Shown here: one piece after another, positions 54,301 through 64,000 of the stretch
Layout: each line of letters opens with the position of its first letter
Numbering within the stretch: position 1 is the stretch's first letter
Source of the DNA: Phoronis australis
Taxonomy: Eukaryota; Phoronida; Phoronidae
NCBI GenBank assembly: GCA_002633005.1
Contig: NMRA01000028.1
Span: 1,255,688 to 1,319,687 of the forward strand
Length of the DNA stretch: 64,000 nucleotides
Direction: 5' to 3'
Position numbers and translations under genes: made by a program
Notes under the pieces: model-generated
Told to the model about the DNA's origin: nothing
What the model saw: only the letters and a program-made list of their open reading frames with translations
Databases searched by the model: none

Positions 54301-55072
54301 TCAAAGACTCATCATGACAAATTGTCAAGAGTTACAATAGTTGAAGCAAACAGCGCAATAGAATATCAATTCTGGTTGCCATCGTGTTACCAGGAGACAA
54401 TGTCACTGGAATCTATTCAGCTTCAACTGCGAGCGCACATAAAGCGGTAAATATGACCAGAGAACATTGAGATGAAGCCAATAATTTCATTATGTTCTAT
54501 TGGTCAGCTTTGATTTTCTTTCAGTAGACAAGTAATCGGTAGCTGTTCCATTCCCGCGCGCTTGTTCGCCGGTTGAACACCAGGGGGCGGTTGATGTAAT
54601 TTACTTTCCATTACCAGGGAGATTTTGGAAAGTTACCGGATATAACCAGAGTAATGTTAACGACCCACGTGCTCTGGTATAACCGAGAATTAATCCGTTC
54701 GCAAACAAGGGAACGTGAACACAAATAAATCCTTTGCTTCCCACACATTCACCGAAAATACTCCATACGTGACCAAACTTCATACCGGCAGAGACCAGTC
54801 CCGAACTATCAGAGTGCGGCAAAGGAGTCTAGGTGACAGTTGGCCATCGTTTCCCCTAAATATACTCGGCATCAACAACCAATGTGAAAATCCATCCGTG
54901 ATGAATATGTGTAATTTTCCCGCTTTATTGTGCTCTGCCTGGTAGGTGAGAAAAGTTGAGGGAAAATCTTGTCTACGTGAAATCATGTTTGCATTGTTTC
55001 ACACAACAAACGCTGTCAGCACAACGAAACACCAAATGGAATGCAGACAGCACCGTACTTTAATGTGTTGGA
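51329..55072. other. Non-coding stretch upstream of the coiled-coil gene
   Basis: There are no supportable genes. It contains a 36-bp minisatellite (53381-53523) and two CTCF-like boxes (53020-53033, 54577-54590). A minus-strand frame at 53883-54080 is unassigned. The proximal promoter of the coiled-coil gene should lie near the 3' end, but I see no distinct TATA or CCAAT arrangement there. Confidence 0.45.
53381..53523. repeat. 36-bp minisatellite, four near-identical copies
   Basis: The unit runs TGTAATTATTGTTTTAGTAC followed by AAACTATCATTCCCAT, with one substitution in the third junction. Because 36 is divisible by three, a plus-strand frame (53295-53717) reads through all copies as a 12-residue Cys/Tyr/Asn/His repeat. 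I regard this as coincidental. Confidence 0.9.
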
Positions 55073-55428
55073 ATGGAATTTATGAAATGGGTTGTAAAAA
55101 ATCGTAAGAAACGAAGACTGAAAAAGTTTCAACGGACCCTTCAGTTTGAAAACGAGAAGTGTTTCGAGATGGAGTCGCAACGTGAAGAACCACCTACAGA
55201 GTTATTACTGAACTCCGGCAAAGTAGAGTTGGGTGACGAGGCAACTAAGAAATTGTGCACCTCTTTGGGAAAGTCCAGGTCCATTATTCGCAAGTGGAAT
55301 AAAAAGTTTGAAGAGCTACTTGACCTACAGAGGGAGGCACAAACTAATTACTGTAACGATGAAGAAGAAGTGCGCACGATCGTTTGTGATATGTCGCTTA
55401 AAATGCGCGAGCAGTTTGACGCTCTAAA
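55073..55428 (+). CDS. Coiled-coil gene, exon 1 (coding)
   Basis: This exon encodes residues 1-118 plus two bases of codon 119. The donor is A|GTAAGA at 55429, a strong U1 match. Without splicing, the ORF would end two bases later in a TAA that overlaps the donor itself, so an ORF caller reports a false 119-aa gene here. It contains the basic N-terminal patch and an acidic segment with Asp-Glu-Glu-Glu near residues 95-98. Confidence 0.8.
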
Positions 55429-58400
55429 GTAAGACGTCTTAGTGTACAATGCATAACTCTATTGAGAAGAATTCCAAATTTGGCTAATTTTGAAGCATTG
55501 TATCCCAGAAATGGAAGAGCGCATTTAAATGAAAGTTTTACGCCGTACTGTAGTGCATACAAGAGTCTCTAAAACGTTGTAGCGAATTGTTCCCAAAAAT
55601 GATTCTACTTAGGCACAGGGGCTATTAGAAATAAAGACTTTTAATATTCTTATGATAAAAACAAAGGTTTTCTAAACGAAAGCGACATGACAATTTCGAA
55701 AACAACAGCAATGCTTCTGAGATTTTCCCTTGAACGTTTACACTTTGCAAACGAAATTTGTTCATGTTATTGATATCATGGTTTTGTTGAGAATGTACCT
55801 TTGTTTTTTGTTAAAATTGTACCAAAACATGGCCACGTGACCCAAATAATGGCAGATTGGTATATTGTCAAACTAACAAAATCTCATTTTATAGGGTTTC
55901 TACTTTCATAAAATATTGCCGTGTTAAACATGACGTCCCATTCATACTTAACGGCCCTAGCTGCCAATCTCTCCAATTTGTAGCAGTACCGAACATGATA
56001 CAAGATCTACCTGACGCCAGTTTGTACATTTTGTAGGCGCACGTAAATCAGAAAGCAACGAAGCCATGACATACTGAGTCTTCCCAAACTTGGCAGTTTC
56101 CCACTGACACGTTGAGTTTCCGGATTTTCTTTAAAATCCAGGTCACTCGATCCGGGACAAAACTCAAGGGAGTCGAGGTATTCCGCATCTGACAACCGCT
56201 TTGGGAGCCTCCCGAAGGAAATTTCAAAATTTAGGCGTGTTACGTTCATTCTGTTGCGTTTCAGTTGTAGCCTGTGAATTCAGGCCGTAGGAAGCGAGGG
56301 GCCGGAGGGGGGGAGGAGGCACGGGCCCCTCAAAAATGTTCATGGGTTAAATCGTGGCAACAGACATATGCGTGGGGCCGGGGCAGTCGAGAAAAGAAAG
56401 ACTGCGAAATAAGGATGAAAGAAAAACTTCAAGAGAACATTTAACAACTCTGCATCAGTGCATGGTTTACCTTTTGAGGACCCAGGCCAGGACATTGTCG
56501 TTAGGGTCTCCGCTTTTGCAGCACAGGTCGTCTAAACGCACTTGAAAATGTGCACGAAATCAATTAAGCATATATTTCGAAAAACGGAGAAACTATGTAC
56601 ATGTAAAGCGAAGCTTTTGCGGAGCGTACTAATTTACTGGATTTTTAAATTCAACAAGTCAATTTTGCGAATGGAAAACTATGATGCCCCTCTTTGTCAA
56701 GAGATAACGGGGTTAACTTTCGCTTTATTTTTTTCTCTAAACTGTACATTACATGATGACCTGGCAGATAACATCAATTGCTGAGTATTTCCTGATATTT
56801 TAAAATATAGATGTTTTCATATTTAGAGGGCCCATCTTCGATAGAGGCCATTGATGACATTCAAGTGCCCACCCTTTTTGTGTTTTTATTGACAAATTCT
56901 TAAGGAGCCGCTCACAAAGAGAGGGCCCAATGTTGGAATCGATTGCCTCTATTTTCCTGTTTGATGTGAAATCGTGCAACCGGCTTTCATGTTGAAGGAG
57001 GTCACTTCCTGCATCGTTTTGGGACCACACGACACTGGTATGCACTGCCACTATTTTTTCCAAGCTTAGCCTTTCTTCTTAAGGTGTCCCATTTCAGACG
57101 GTACCTTCTCTCGGTGGAGAAGTTCGGGGGAAATGTCCCTTTGTCTCACTATACATGTTAATCCGACACTGCCAAGCCTATTCACGATGGAAGTTGAGAT
57201 TCCAAATTCATCAAAAAACACAAAACATTCGTGCACAGCACAGCCATTCAACCCAAACAACCAAAAATGTGAAAAAATACAGTAGGATTGTCGCCGTCGA
57301 AAGGGTGGAATTTTGAAGAATGTGAAGATCACTATTTGTGAATTACACAAAAGGACTATTTCCGATGGTTAGTAATAAAATTATGTTACTGTTTCCCGTA
57401 GTATCACAAGAATAGTGTCTCTTATGAAGATGGTTACTATGAGTTGATTGTAAGGAGTTCCCACATGTGGAAAACACTGCTGTCTAAGCTACTATTTGTG
57501 ATGACCGTGTACATGTCAAAAGAGGGTACTCAAAGAACTCTCAATCATAAACAAAGATTTTAGCGTTTTTTGTCAGTGGAGTTCAAGTTTACCGCGTGAA
57601 CCGTTATAGGTAACTCTGAAATGAGCAAAAATACACCTTAATACGAATGCCCCATCTCCTATATTCCACCGGGTACCCGTCAAGAGTCTGCAAGCATGCA
57701 CGCGGAAATTGCTTATAGCATTCCGTTTTGATTAACAAATTCGTTGGTTTCTGATTACTTGTTGCCGTATCTACGAAAATCGAAAGATGCACAGATAATT
57801 TTTGACAATTAGAAGCTAAACTTGTTAGAATTGATGATGTTGCAGTGAATTTAATTGCAGCCTGAAGTTGGAAAAGCTCTATAAACCGAACCAAAAATTG
57901 TAAAGTACACTTAGACGATTTTTGCATGTATAAGATAACCGACAATTTTACGTTACGTAAGACCTTATCAACAAGTCTATGTATTTAGACGATTATCCAC
58001 AATACCGTCAACTTAAGCTCGCTAAACGTACATTTTCTGACAGTAGAAAGCTTATAGAATTTCATTTTTGACTTTTTAACAATCTGTCATTAATCCGTCC
58101 ACGTGACCAGGTAGGTACATAATAGCCACACAACCGTATCAATAGCATGACCAGACTTGGTTTAGTATAAATGAAGACATCTCAAAAAATGCCGTTACAG
58201 TTTTCTATAAGCAATTCGTTTTTGTTCTATGGAAGTGTTAAGTGAAAACCATAAAAGTACAGTTCTCTGTAAGCCTGTAACACAACAGTGGAGCATTTTA
58301 AAAACAATTCTACGGTTGTGGAAGAGGTGCATGAAGCATAGCACTTGGTGGTAGTTTCATATGGACTGAATACGATTAGCCATTTCTGAGATATGATGTT

Positions 58401-60249
58401 CCGAAGTTGACCAAATTTGGAAATTTTTGTATGGTCCTACATAGATTTAAAAGAAAAATATTGATTAAAAAGAGGCAAGTAGCAGTCTTCAACTACAAAA
58501 GCGTTGTTTCAGTCGAAAAGAAGCCGTACTGCGAAAGGAGCAGCGAAAATTGACAAACCTACAGAACGAGTTAGTGAGCATCATCCGACAGATGGCGCTG
58601 ACTGATAAGAAACTAGCAAGTGTAAAAAACGAGCAGAAGATTAAAAAAGCTGACCTGGTTATGCTGATTGAAAATGGTAAGGTGTTTAGGTTTTTTACTC
58701 TGCATTAACATCATTTAGTTTCCATGGAAAACTAAAGTCTTCCTTATTCTTTTTGAATCTGTTTTCTCGCGCTTCCTACGCTACCCTTTAGTTTTTAACT
58801 CGTAGTGAGTAAGCTTCCTTTAATGAACGGAAAAACAGACCACTTTTAAGAAGCGCAATCATGCATCCTTACGTTTAGTGTCACTGTTGTAACCGACAGA
58901 CTTCCGATCAGCTTTCACGAGCGAGCAGGTTTCCGAAAACGTTCGAAGGCGTCCCAAATTCTACTTAAAGTTGCAAGCTGTCGAGGTACAACTGTTCTCT
59001 TTCGAACAATAATCCCAGGTGTTGCAAGCAGAGCCTTTCTCAGTTTAGATAATTCTTCGATCTCAATGACCTGTTAATGGTCGTGAAAAACCCAGCAGTA
59101 TTGAAATTTGTTGCAGTATTTTTTCGACTAAATACGCATCCAAAAATTTAAAGAAATTTAGGTATAATTTTCGATGTTTGGAGGCAGTTCATCATCAGAC
59201 CTCTTCCCTTGACGCGTTACCAGTTTTTTCTCTTGTATAATCCTCATGAGAGCTAATTTTGGTCTGCCAACTCAGACTGCACAGTGCAAAACACAGTCAT
59301 ACATTAATTCAATTGTAGACGATTGATCACTTATGTTTCTGACCAAAATACGAGTACGAACTTTAAAATCAGCGCATAGGTAAACAAAGACATTGTACTG
59401 ATTAATCGACTAAACCATTCTCAAGACAAACGTTCTTCACAATACTCCAGTCACGTAACACAGAAGATAATAATCCGAATCGTCGACTAATACAATGTCT
59501 TTGTTTTTTTATTTTAAAGTTCGCACTATATTTAATCGTGTTCTCATATAGTAGTTTCAGACTTAGGCGTGAGCGGCTGGCGGAGCATTGTCAACTTGGT
59601 CGTTTACTCATTCGGAAATAGCCTGAATTCATGCAAAAACAAACTCAGTCATAAATTTAAAGACACACGTGTACACGTGCTACAACCTTGGCTGCTCATT
59701 TTGTGGTGTAATGCATCGTTGACTGTAGGATAAAAATTGATTCAACTTCAATCCTTTACAGACGTGAAGAAATTTGAAGCGGATGTGTCAAGACGGGAGG
59801 CAGGACTGTTTGGTGAGCTTAACCGAATCAGCAAATTGTCAAAGCCTGAAAAAGCTTACAATTCCTTCCTGCGCAATATTCAAATAAAGCAAAGGACTTT
59901 GAAGAAACTGGAGCTTCTGGCCTACAAGCGCCTCACAGTTTGCCAAGAAGGGAAGTCGTGCAGCACCGGAAATGAGTCTATTCCATCAACGCCGACCGGA
60001 AGTGTACTACTAACGCCGAGTAACGCATCAAAAATGTTTGAATTCTCGTTTTCATCTAACACTCAGTTGAGTGCTAGCGGTCTATCTCCCGATCAGCGCT
60101 ACAAGAAACTCGTGGACGGTTTGGTTGAACGAAGTAAGAATGGACTACAAGATTGTGACCAACAGCAAGATCGTGACTATCAGCCATCACCCGAAAACAA
60201 TAACAACAATGCATGCGTGAGAAAGGCTGCCCAGGAAACAATGGTTTAA
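55073..60249 (+). CDS. Three-exon gene for an unrecognised 335-aa charged coiled-coil protein
   Basis: Three open segments join at GT-AG introns in one continuous frame: 55073-55428, 58513-58676 and 59762-60249. Together they give 1008 nt, or 335 residues plus TAA. Intron 1 is phase 2 (aa|t, Asn) and intron 2 is phase 1 (g|ac, Asp). The product opens with a basic patch (residues about 9-21, many Lys/Arg). Long, highly charged, Lys/Glu/Leu-rich helix-like segments follow to about residue 220, with no membrane segment or signal peptide. A Ser/Thr/Pro/Asn/Gln-rich, probably disordered tail follows, including an Asn run near the C-terminus. The start at 55073 is favoured because an in-frame TAA lies at 55061-55063 and the context has purine at -3 and G at +4. 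A structural, cytoskeletal or centrosomal coiled-coil role is possible, but I recognise no family and assign no function. Upstream non-coding exons are possible. Confidence 0.8.
56281..56345 (+). repeat. G-rich transposon-end-like segment
   Basis: It begins CAGGCCGTAGGAAGCG and continues into a G-rich stretch and GGCACGGGCCCCT. This style resembles the ends of hAT-type elements (CAGGGGCGTAGG...). CGTAGGAAGCG recurs inverted at 58770-58780, but exon 2 lies between, and no target duplication is visible. Confidence 0.3.
57956..58441. mobile_element. MITE-like repeat, copy C (best preserved)
   Basis: The 486-bp element has short inverted ends CGTAAGACC (57956-57964) and GGTCCTACA (58433-58441), 7 of 9 paired, flanked by TA on both sides as in Tc1/mariner-type insertions. 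It shares interior blocks with copies at 19451 and 46995. It ends 71 bp before exon 2 of the coiled-coil gene, inside intron 1. No ORF is present. Confidence 0.65.
58513..58676 (+). CDS. Coiled-coil gene, exon 2 (internal)
   Basis: The acceptor is a T-rich tract ending TTTCAG at 58507-58512 and the donor is G|GTAAGG at 58677. The exon is 164 nt and encodes residues 120-173, almost entirely charged and leucine-rich, as expected of a helix or coiled coil. It is too short to show as a stand-alone ORF. It is supported by joining both neighbours in frame and by the absence of stops only in that frame. A MITE-like repeat ends at 58441, just upstream. Confidence 0.78.
58677..59761 (+). other. Intron 2 of the coiled-coil gene
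   Basis: This 1.1-kb phase-1 GT-AG intron contains nothing recognisable. Confidence 0.7.
59762..60249 (+). CDS. Coiled-coil gene, terminal coding exon 3
   Basis: The acceptor TTTACAG ends at 59761, and the exon opens in phase with exon 2. It encodes residues 175-335 and ends at TAA 60247-60249. The first 60 or so residues continue the charged helical character. From about residue 220 the sequence becomes rich in Ser, Thr, Pro, Gln and Asn. The upstream bases of the open frame (from 59737) belong to the intron. Confidence 0.8.
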
Positions 60250-60805
60250 CAGTTTCTAGCAAAGACTGAAATTTACATTTTATATTTTAACTTGTGGAGT
60301 TCTAGCTATTCTGAATACATTCTTTACTCAGCGACTCGAAGAAAAGGGGTTTATTGTTGGCCGTCACACTGGAGTTAGGCATAGCATTCGCAGCACATTT
60401 GTTTCAAGCTTAAATTTCAGGAACCTTGTGAAATGATAACCAAATAAGTGGGGTAGCGATGGGGCATGGGGGCAGCCAAAATGCGCCGGCAGACCCCAAA
60501 AAGTAAAATGTCGACACTAGTGCAAGAATGCGTTCTAGTAGACAAATGGAGTCCCAGGTTCACCCCACACAGCTCCATCAACACCAAATGAGCTTGGTCG
60601 CCAACTTCTTCGCTCCAACCTCTCAGTCCACAGCAGTATTTCGTCTACACCACGCGCGGTCGGCCCGAAGATTCTGAATCACTTTAGCCTAAATGTCTGC
60701 ATGTTGAGGAAATTCAAACCTTATACAAATTTCATCGTCTTTTAGAATTAATTAAAGGGAAAGGCGCTGACTTCCGTTATCAATAAATCTCCGAATACCT
60801 AGCTT
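60250..60805 (+). other. Predicted 3' UTR of the coiled-coil gene
   Basis: This stretch is non-coding after the TAA. A canonical AATAAA lies at 60782-60787, and a cleavage site about 15-20 bases later is plausible. A GC-richer patch at 60440-60500 and around 60640-60670 shows nothing recognisable. The end is inferred only from the hexamer. Confidence 0.4.
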
Positions 60806-62761
60806 TAATACATCAGACCACTGGCGCAGCATTCAAATCGTAAGTTTTATATCTTGTAAACTAATGAGAATTCAATGAAATTCAGGCATACAAACACATA
60901 AAAATCTCCTTGAAAGATATTCGAAGGGATCACTTTTGGTTTCGATGCCTTGGGCGTCAAAAAGTCATCGCTATGCCATTAGCTTTCAAACTATTTTCCA
61001 AACCACCAAGTTATCGGTCTGCATCATTTACACTGTAGGTGTCGCTTGTAACCGATTAGAGAGTACTGACGATAGAGTGCAGCACTGAGACCGTGGCAAG
61101 GAATTTAGTAGTCAAACATGATAACAATCAAAAGCACAATTTACATAGTCAACGATGAGAAAGACACAACTAACATAATAGCTTATTTTTTAACACCAAC
61201 ATATCGTATATTCGTGTGTTTATGACATTGCGCCTGTATTTGAAGTATTGCGTTTTTAAACAATTTGTTCTGAGTGTTTCACCCATAGGGCCCGTAGGCG
61301 CGTGCACCTAAGGTTCACTTATAGGCGCCGGCGAATATCTGCGCGTATTTGTGTCTTTTATCCATTTTAGCGACACTTTCCACTTGAGAATAGTTCATTA
61401 AAAAGACGTCAACACCAACCATTTTGTTAGCTCGACAGATTCTGTATCTGGGAGTCAAACTTCATTTACATTCGTCTGAAACTGACTTGCTCTTTTTATA
61501 TATCGCCGTTCATATTAGGTGGCTGAAGTGACGTAGACAACCTTGATGCACTGCTTCTGGCCTGGCTAACCTACGGAAAATAGTATCAGAACGCTACATT
61601 TTATAGATAACAAATTAAACAAAGTAAACGAAATTTCGTCTGAGGGTGGGATGAGGTACTAGGAAGGAGAACATTGTTGACGTGCTGCGGGGCAAAACAT
61701 GATTGCGCGTGGCTACAGGGTAGATGGTATTGGACAATACTGGTGGCGAAGGGGGGGGGGGGCAATTGTCGATTTAGCGAGGGGGCAGAGAGTCCGCCTA
61801 CTACGAGCACTGTCATACATAAGTTAAATTTCTTAGCGCAGTGAGTGTTGTTCCATGCACTACACAACATGCCGTGGATTGCAAGAAGCTGACAAGTAAA
61901 ACGTGGAACTGTATTAAAAAAAAAACTGTGGTAATAAGACATCAAGTATAAAAAAATCTTAGGTAGGCGGAGTTCAATTACTACTTCAGTTGTCAATTTT
62001 TATGCGGAAACAGTGACTTTGGAGTTAGAAGTTTTATTTTGGTTGCTATAATGAGTGCGGGGCCCCGTCATCAAATGAACTTGTCAACTGGAGTTACAGT
62101 CATTGTTTTTCATTTTTTTCTATGTTACCGTATCAAAACGTACGGTATGAAATCGTCGTCCGCATATCGATCATAGATTCCGCAGACAAAGCGAATACAA
62201 ACGGAGATGGCCGATGAGTCATGTTCCATTCATATCCCACCACCCGCTGTCTATGACAGACCTCAGATAATCAATACTGGTACTCGTTCTTTATCTACTT
62301 TACGACTTAACGAAGCTGGAGTTCGGGCATAACCTACCATACAAGTATAGATATATCTACGAACGAAATGAGACAGGCTGTCTGCAAGAATCGAGCACTG
62401 AGGAGGTGAGTTTTGGAAGCATTTCTGTGCTATTTCTCACAGATTTTCTCTGCCCTGAACGTTCTACCTCGTACCATGGCAACGAACATCCCCATTCAAA
62501 AAGTAATACTCTGCGCGTTGAATTCGGCGACGTTTTTTCAACGAAAGGAACCAAGGGTTTTTCTCCCACGATGACAGGGGTCCGGAGAGGAGAGCTACTT
62601 TCAGCCCATTGTTAGTCAAAATTTAAAATACTACAGTGACCTAGAAAATGGGAAGGTTTACACTAGCTGGGACCGATGTCGTACAAATTACAACGAAAAG
62701 CCTTGTCAGTTGGGGCCATTGTAATAATAGGGGTCCATTATGGATCCTCTGTCACGGGCCC

Positions 62762-62783
62762 TTATAGCTTGTTTAAGCTATAA
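62762..62783. repeat. Perfect 9-bp-arm hairpin
   Basis: TTATAGCTT and AAGCTATAA flank the loop GTTT. There is no T-run or gene context, so its role, if any, is unknown. Confidence 0.7.
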
Positions 62784-63339
62784 CCTCGCGTTCCGTCGAA
62801 GAATTTATCTTTTGATTTGGACCACTTGCAGCACATTGACACTGAGTAACCGCCCAAATAAATCGACGCTAAAACAACCGACTTGTACATTAATTCCTAC
62901 AAAAGTTTTTATTCGTTAATAAAGATTACTTTCAATACTTTCTCCTGATATTCCACTCATGAGAATTGTCGACACGTGTTTCTTTTCCAAAACAACTCAC
63001 ACAATAATAATCATATCGATAATCTATGACTGCACAAGTCCTATCAATAAGTTATGAAGTAACAGCAGTAAGACACAAGAGTATAATATCGCACACCCAT
63101 AAACCGACTACTTTACAAACAATGCGCTTATTTACCACCCACCTGTTTATCTGAATTATGTGTATTTTTATTAATTACCCTGAGACCGTCATTTATTGAT
63201 TTTCTTCTCAAAGCGACTTAATTAACACCAGAGAGACCACAATGTCGTCTTGCACTAATCAAATGACTCGATATTCTCTGGTGAACATTTTAGTAGGTTC
63301 ACATGCCCTATAGTTGTTCAGTTATACCCCCCTCACACC

Positions 63340-63570
63340 AGAGGTGCGGTGCTACTACGGTTTTTGGTCAAAACCGCCATCACCGTAGTGACACCGCCAG
63401 TAGTGTTTCACAGTATTCCCCTACCCGTCGCACATGTGTTTTTCTTCGCGCCACGGTATCGCCGTAGGGTCGCCAGTCTACGTTTTCGGCGATTGTACGG
63501 CGGTTGTATTGCGGAAGCACGGCCGCGGTGTTGGAGGTGCTACTGCGGCCCTTTACGGTGCCAATTTGAA
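63340..63570. repeat. CG-rich block with degenerate CGGT/ACCG repeats
   Basis: There are many CGG, CCG and ACGG units, a CGGTTTT/AAAACCG hairpin (63358-63376) and near-copies of a GGTGCTACTACGG motif at about 63347 and 63536. It could be a fragment of an interspersed repeat or a CpG island. The family is not identified. Confidence 0.35.
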
Positions 63571-64000
63571 CAAAGTTGGCCAACCCATACCATGCGCCTT
63601 TTAATATCGAACACAGGTGATCTCTCAATTATTCAGTTTGTGGCGGACACCAGTAGGCACGGATTTTTTTTTTGGAGGGGGGCACATTTGCACAAATTAG
63701 ACTATTTTGCAGTTTTCGCATTTATGCCATAAGCAGAAATGCATAGCTGACGACCTTGGAAACCCCCTCGATGTCAGTGGAGTCGAAGCTAGGTAGACAT
63801 TGTACGTATTTGTTTGTCTTGTTTTGTACTTGATTGAACAACACTAAATTGTACTGGTGTGTTATATGACATATGAAATATGTTACCAATTCCAAACAAT
63901 TAAATTCATAATTAATGCAAGGACGCACAGCTGGTGTCTAGCCGAAGGGAAATTTATTGGAGAGACAATGATAAATTTATCAGTTTTCCTGATTACTTTT

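Larger units (their letters stand above)
40351..54590. promoter_or_regulatory. Series of CTCF-like motifs
   Basis: Matches to the conserved core CCASYAGRKGGCRS occur on the plus strand at 40351-40364, 42963-42976, 49431-49444, 53020-53033 and 54577-54590. A minus-strand match lies at 40724-40737. Each matches 12-13 of 14 positions. CTCF is present across Bilateria with a conserved motif. Occupancy cannot be judged from sequence. Confidence 0.35.
55429..58512 (+). other. Intron 1 of the coiled-coil gene
   Basis: This 3.1-kb phase-2 intron contains a G-rich transposon-end-like segment at 56281-56345 and a complete MITE-like copy at 57956-58441. It also holds minus-strand frames of 87 and 94 codons (56800-57350) without recognisable domains. 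Confidence 0.7.
60806..64000. other. Non-coding stretch to the window end
   Basis: There are no supportable genes. It contains a G homopolymer at 61751-61762 and a perfect 9-bp-arm hairpin at 62762-62783 (TTATAGCTT/AAGCTATAA, loop GTTT). A CG-rich block at 63340-63570 carries a repeated GGTGCTACTACGG/GGTGCTACTGCGG motif. The 127-codon frame over that block has an Arg/Cys-rich composition typical of GC-rich non-coding DNA. Confidence 0.45.

Noticed and set aside
55429-55432. Reading exon 1 as a complete 119-aa gene ending in TAA
   Set aside because: The TAA overlaps a consensus donor (GTAAGA), and two downstream exons join in frame.
63349-63732. 127-codon Arg/Cys-rich ORF
   Set aside because: It lies in CG-rich repeat-like DNA, with low-complexity composition and no domain.

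Overview
The window looks like animal (metazoan) nuclear DNA. It is AT-rich, almost gene-empty and scattered with short repeats. It has split coding exons with GT-AG introns, AATAAA poly(A) hexamers and one unmistakable metazoan gene, an intronless SoxB1 transcription factor. The SoxB1 C-terminal motifs and the general character suggest an invertebrate deuterostome; I favour a hemichordate (acorn worm). This is inference from protein character, and echinoderm or cephalochordate are not excluded.

Layout. 1-7,975 is non-coding. 7,975-10,400 holds the SoxB1 (Sox1/2/3-like) gene on the minus strand: a single-exon CDS at 9196-10155, a long 3' UTR ending near an AATAAA at 7994-7999, and two CCAAT boxes about 175-200 bp upstream. 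10,400-55,000 is a roughly 45-kb gene desert. It contains two CpG-rich islands (14.79-15.29 kb, with a palindromic TCTCGCGAGA site; 26.57-26.91 kb), an interspersed TA-flanked MITE-like family, a LINE-like 3' end, micro- and minisatellites, a fold-back element at 37.05-37.19 kb, and a ~175-bp repeat present as a tandem pair plus an inverted copy at 40.35-41.2 kb. It also holds a tRNA-derived SINE-like head at 49.85-49.92 kb and a G-rich terminal-inverted-repeat element interrupted by an assembly N at 51.17 kb.

55,073-60,249 (plus strand) is a three-exon gene for a 335-residue, charged, helical or coiled-coil protein that I cannot name. It is supported by compatible phases at both introns. One MITE copy ends only about 70 bp upstream of its second exon. 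The remainder to 64,000 is non-coding.

The two genes show no obvious functional link. The desert between them could be SoxB1 regulatory territory. Six CTCF-like motifs at 40-55 kb, five of them in the same orientation, could mark a boundary between SoxB1 and the coiled-coil gene. That is a hypothesis. I found no convincing phage, viral, CRISPR, rRNA or intact transposase/reverse-transcriptase gene.
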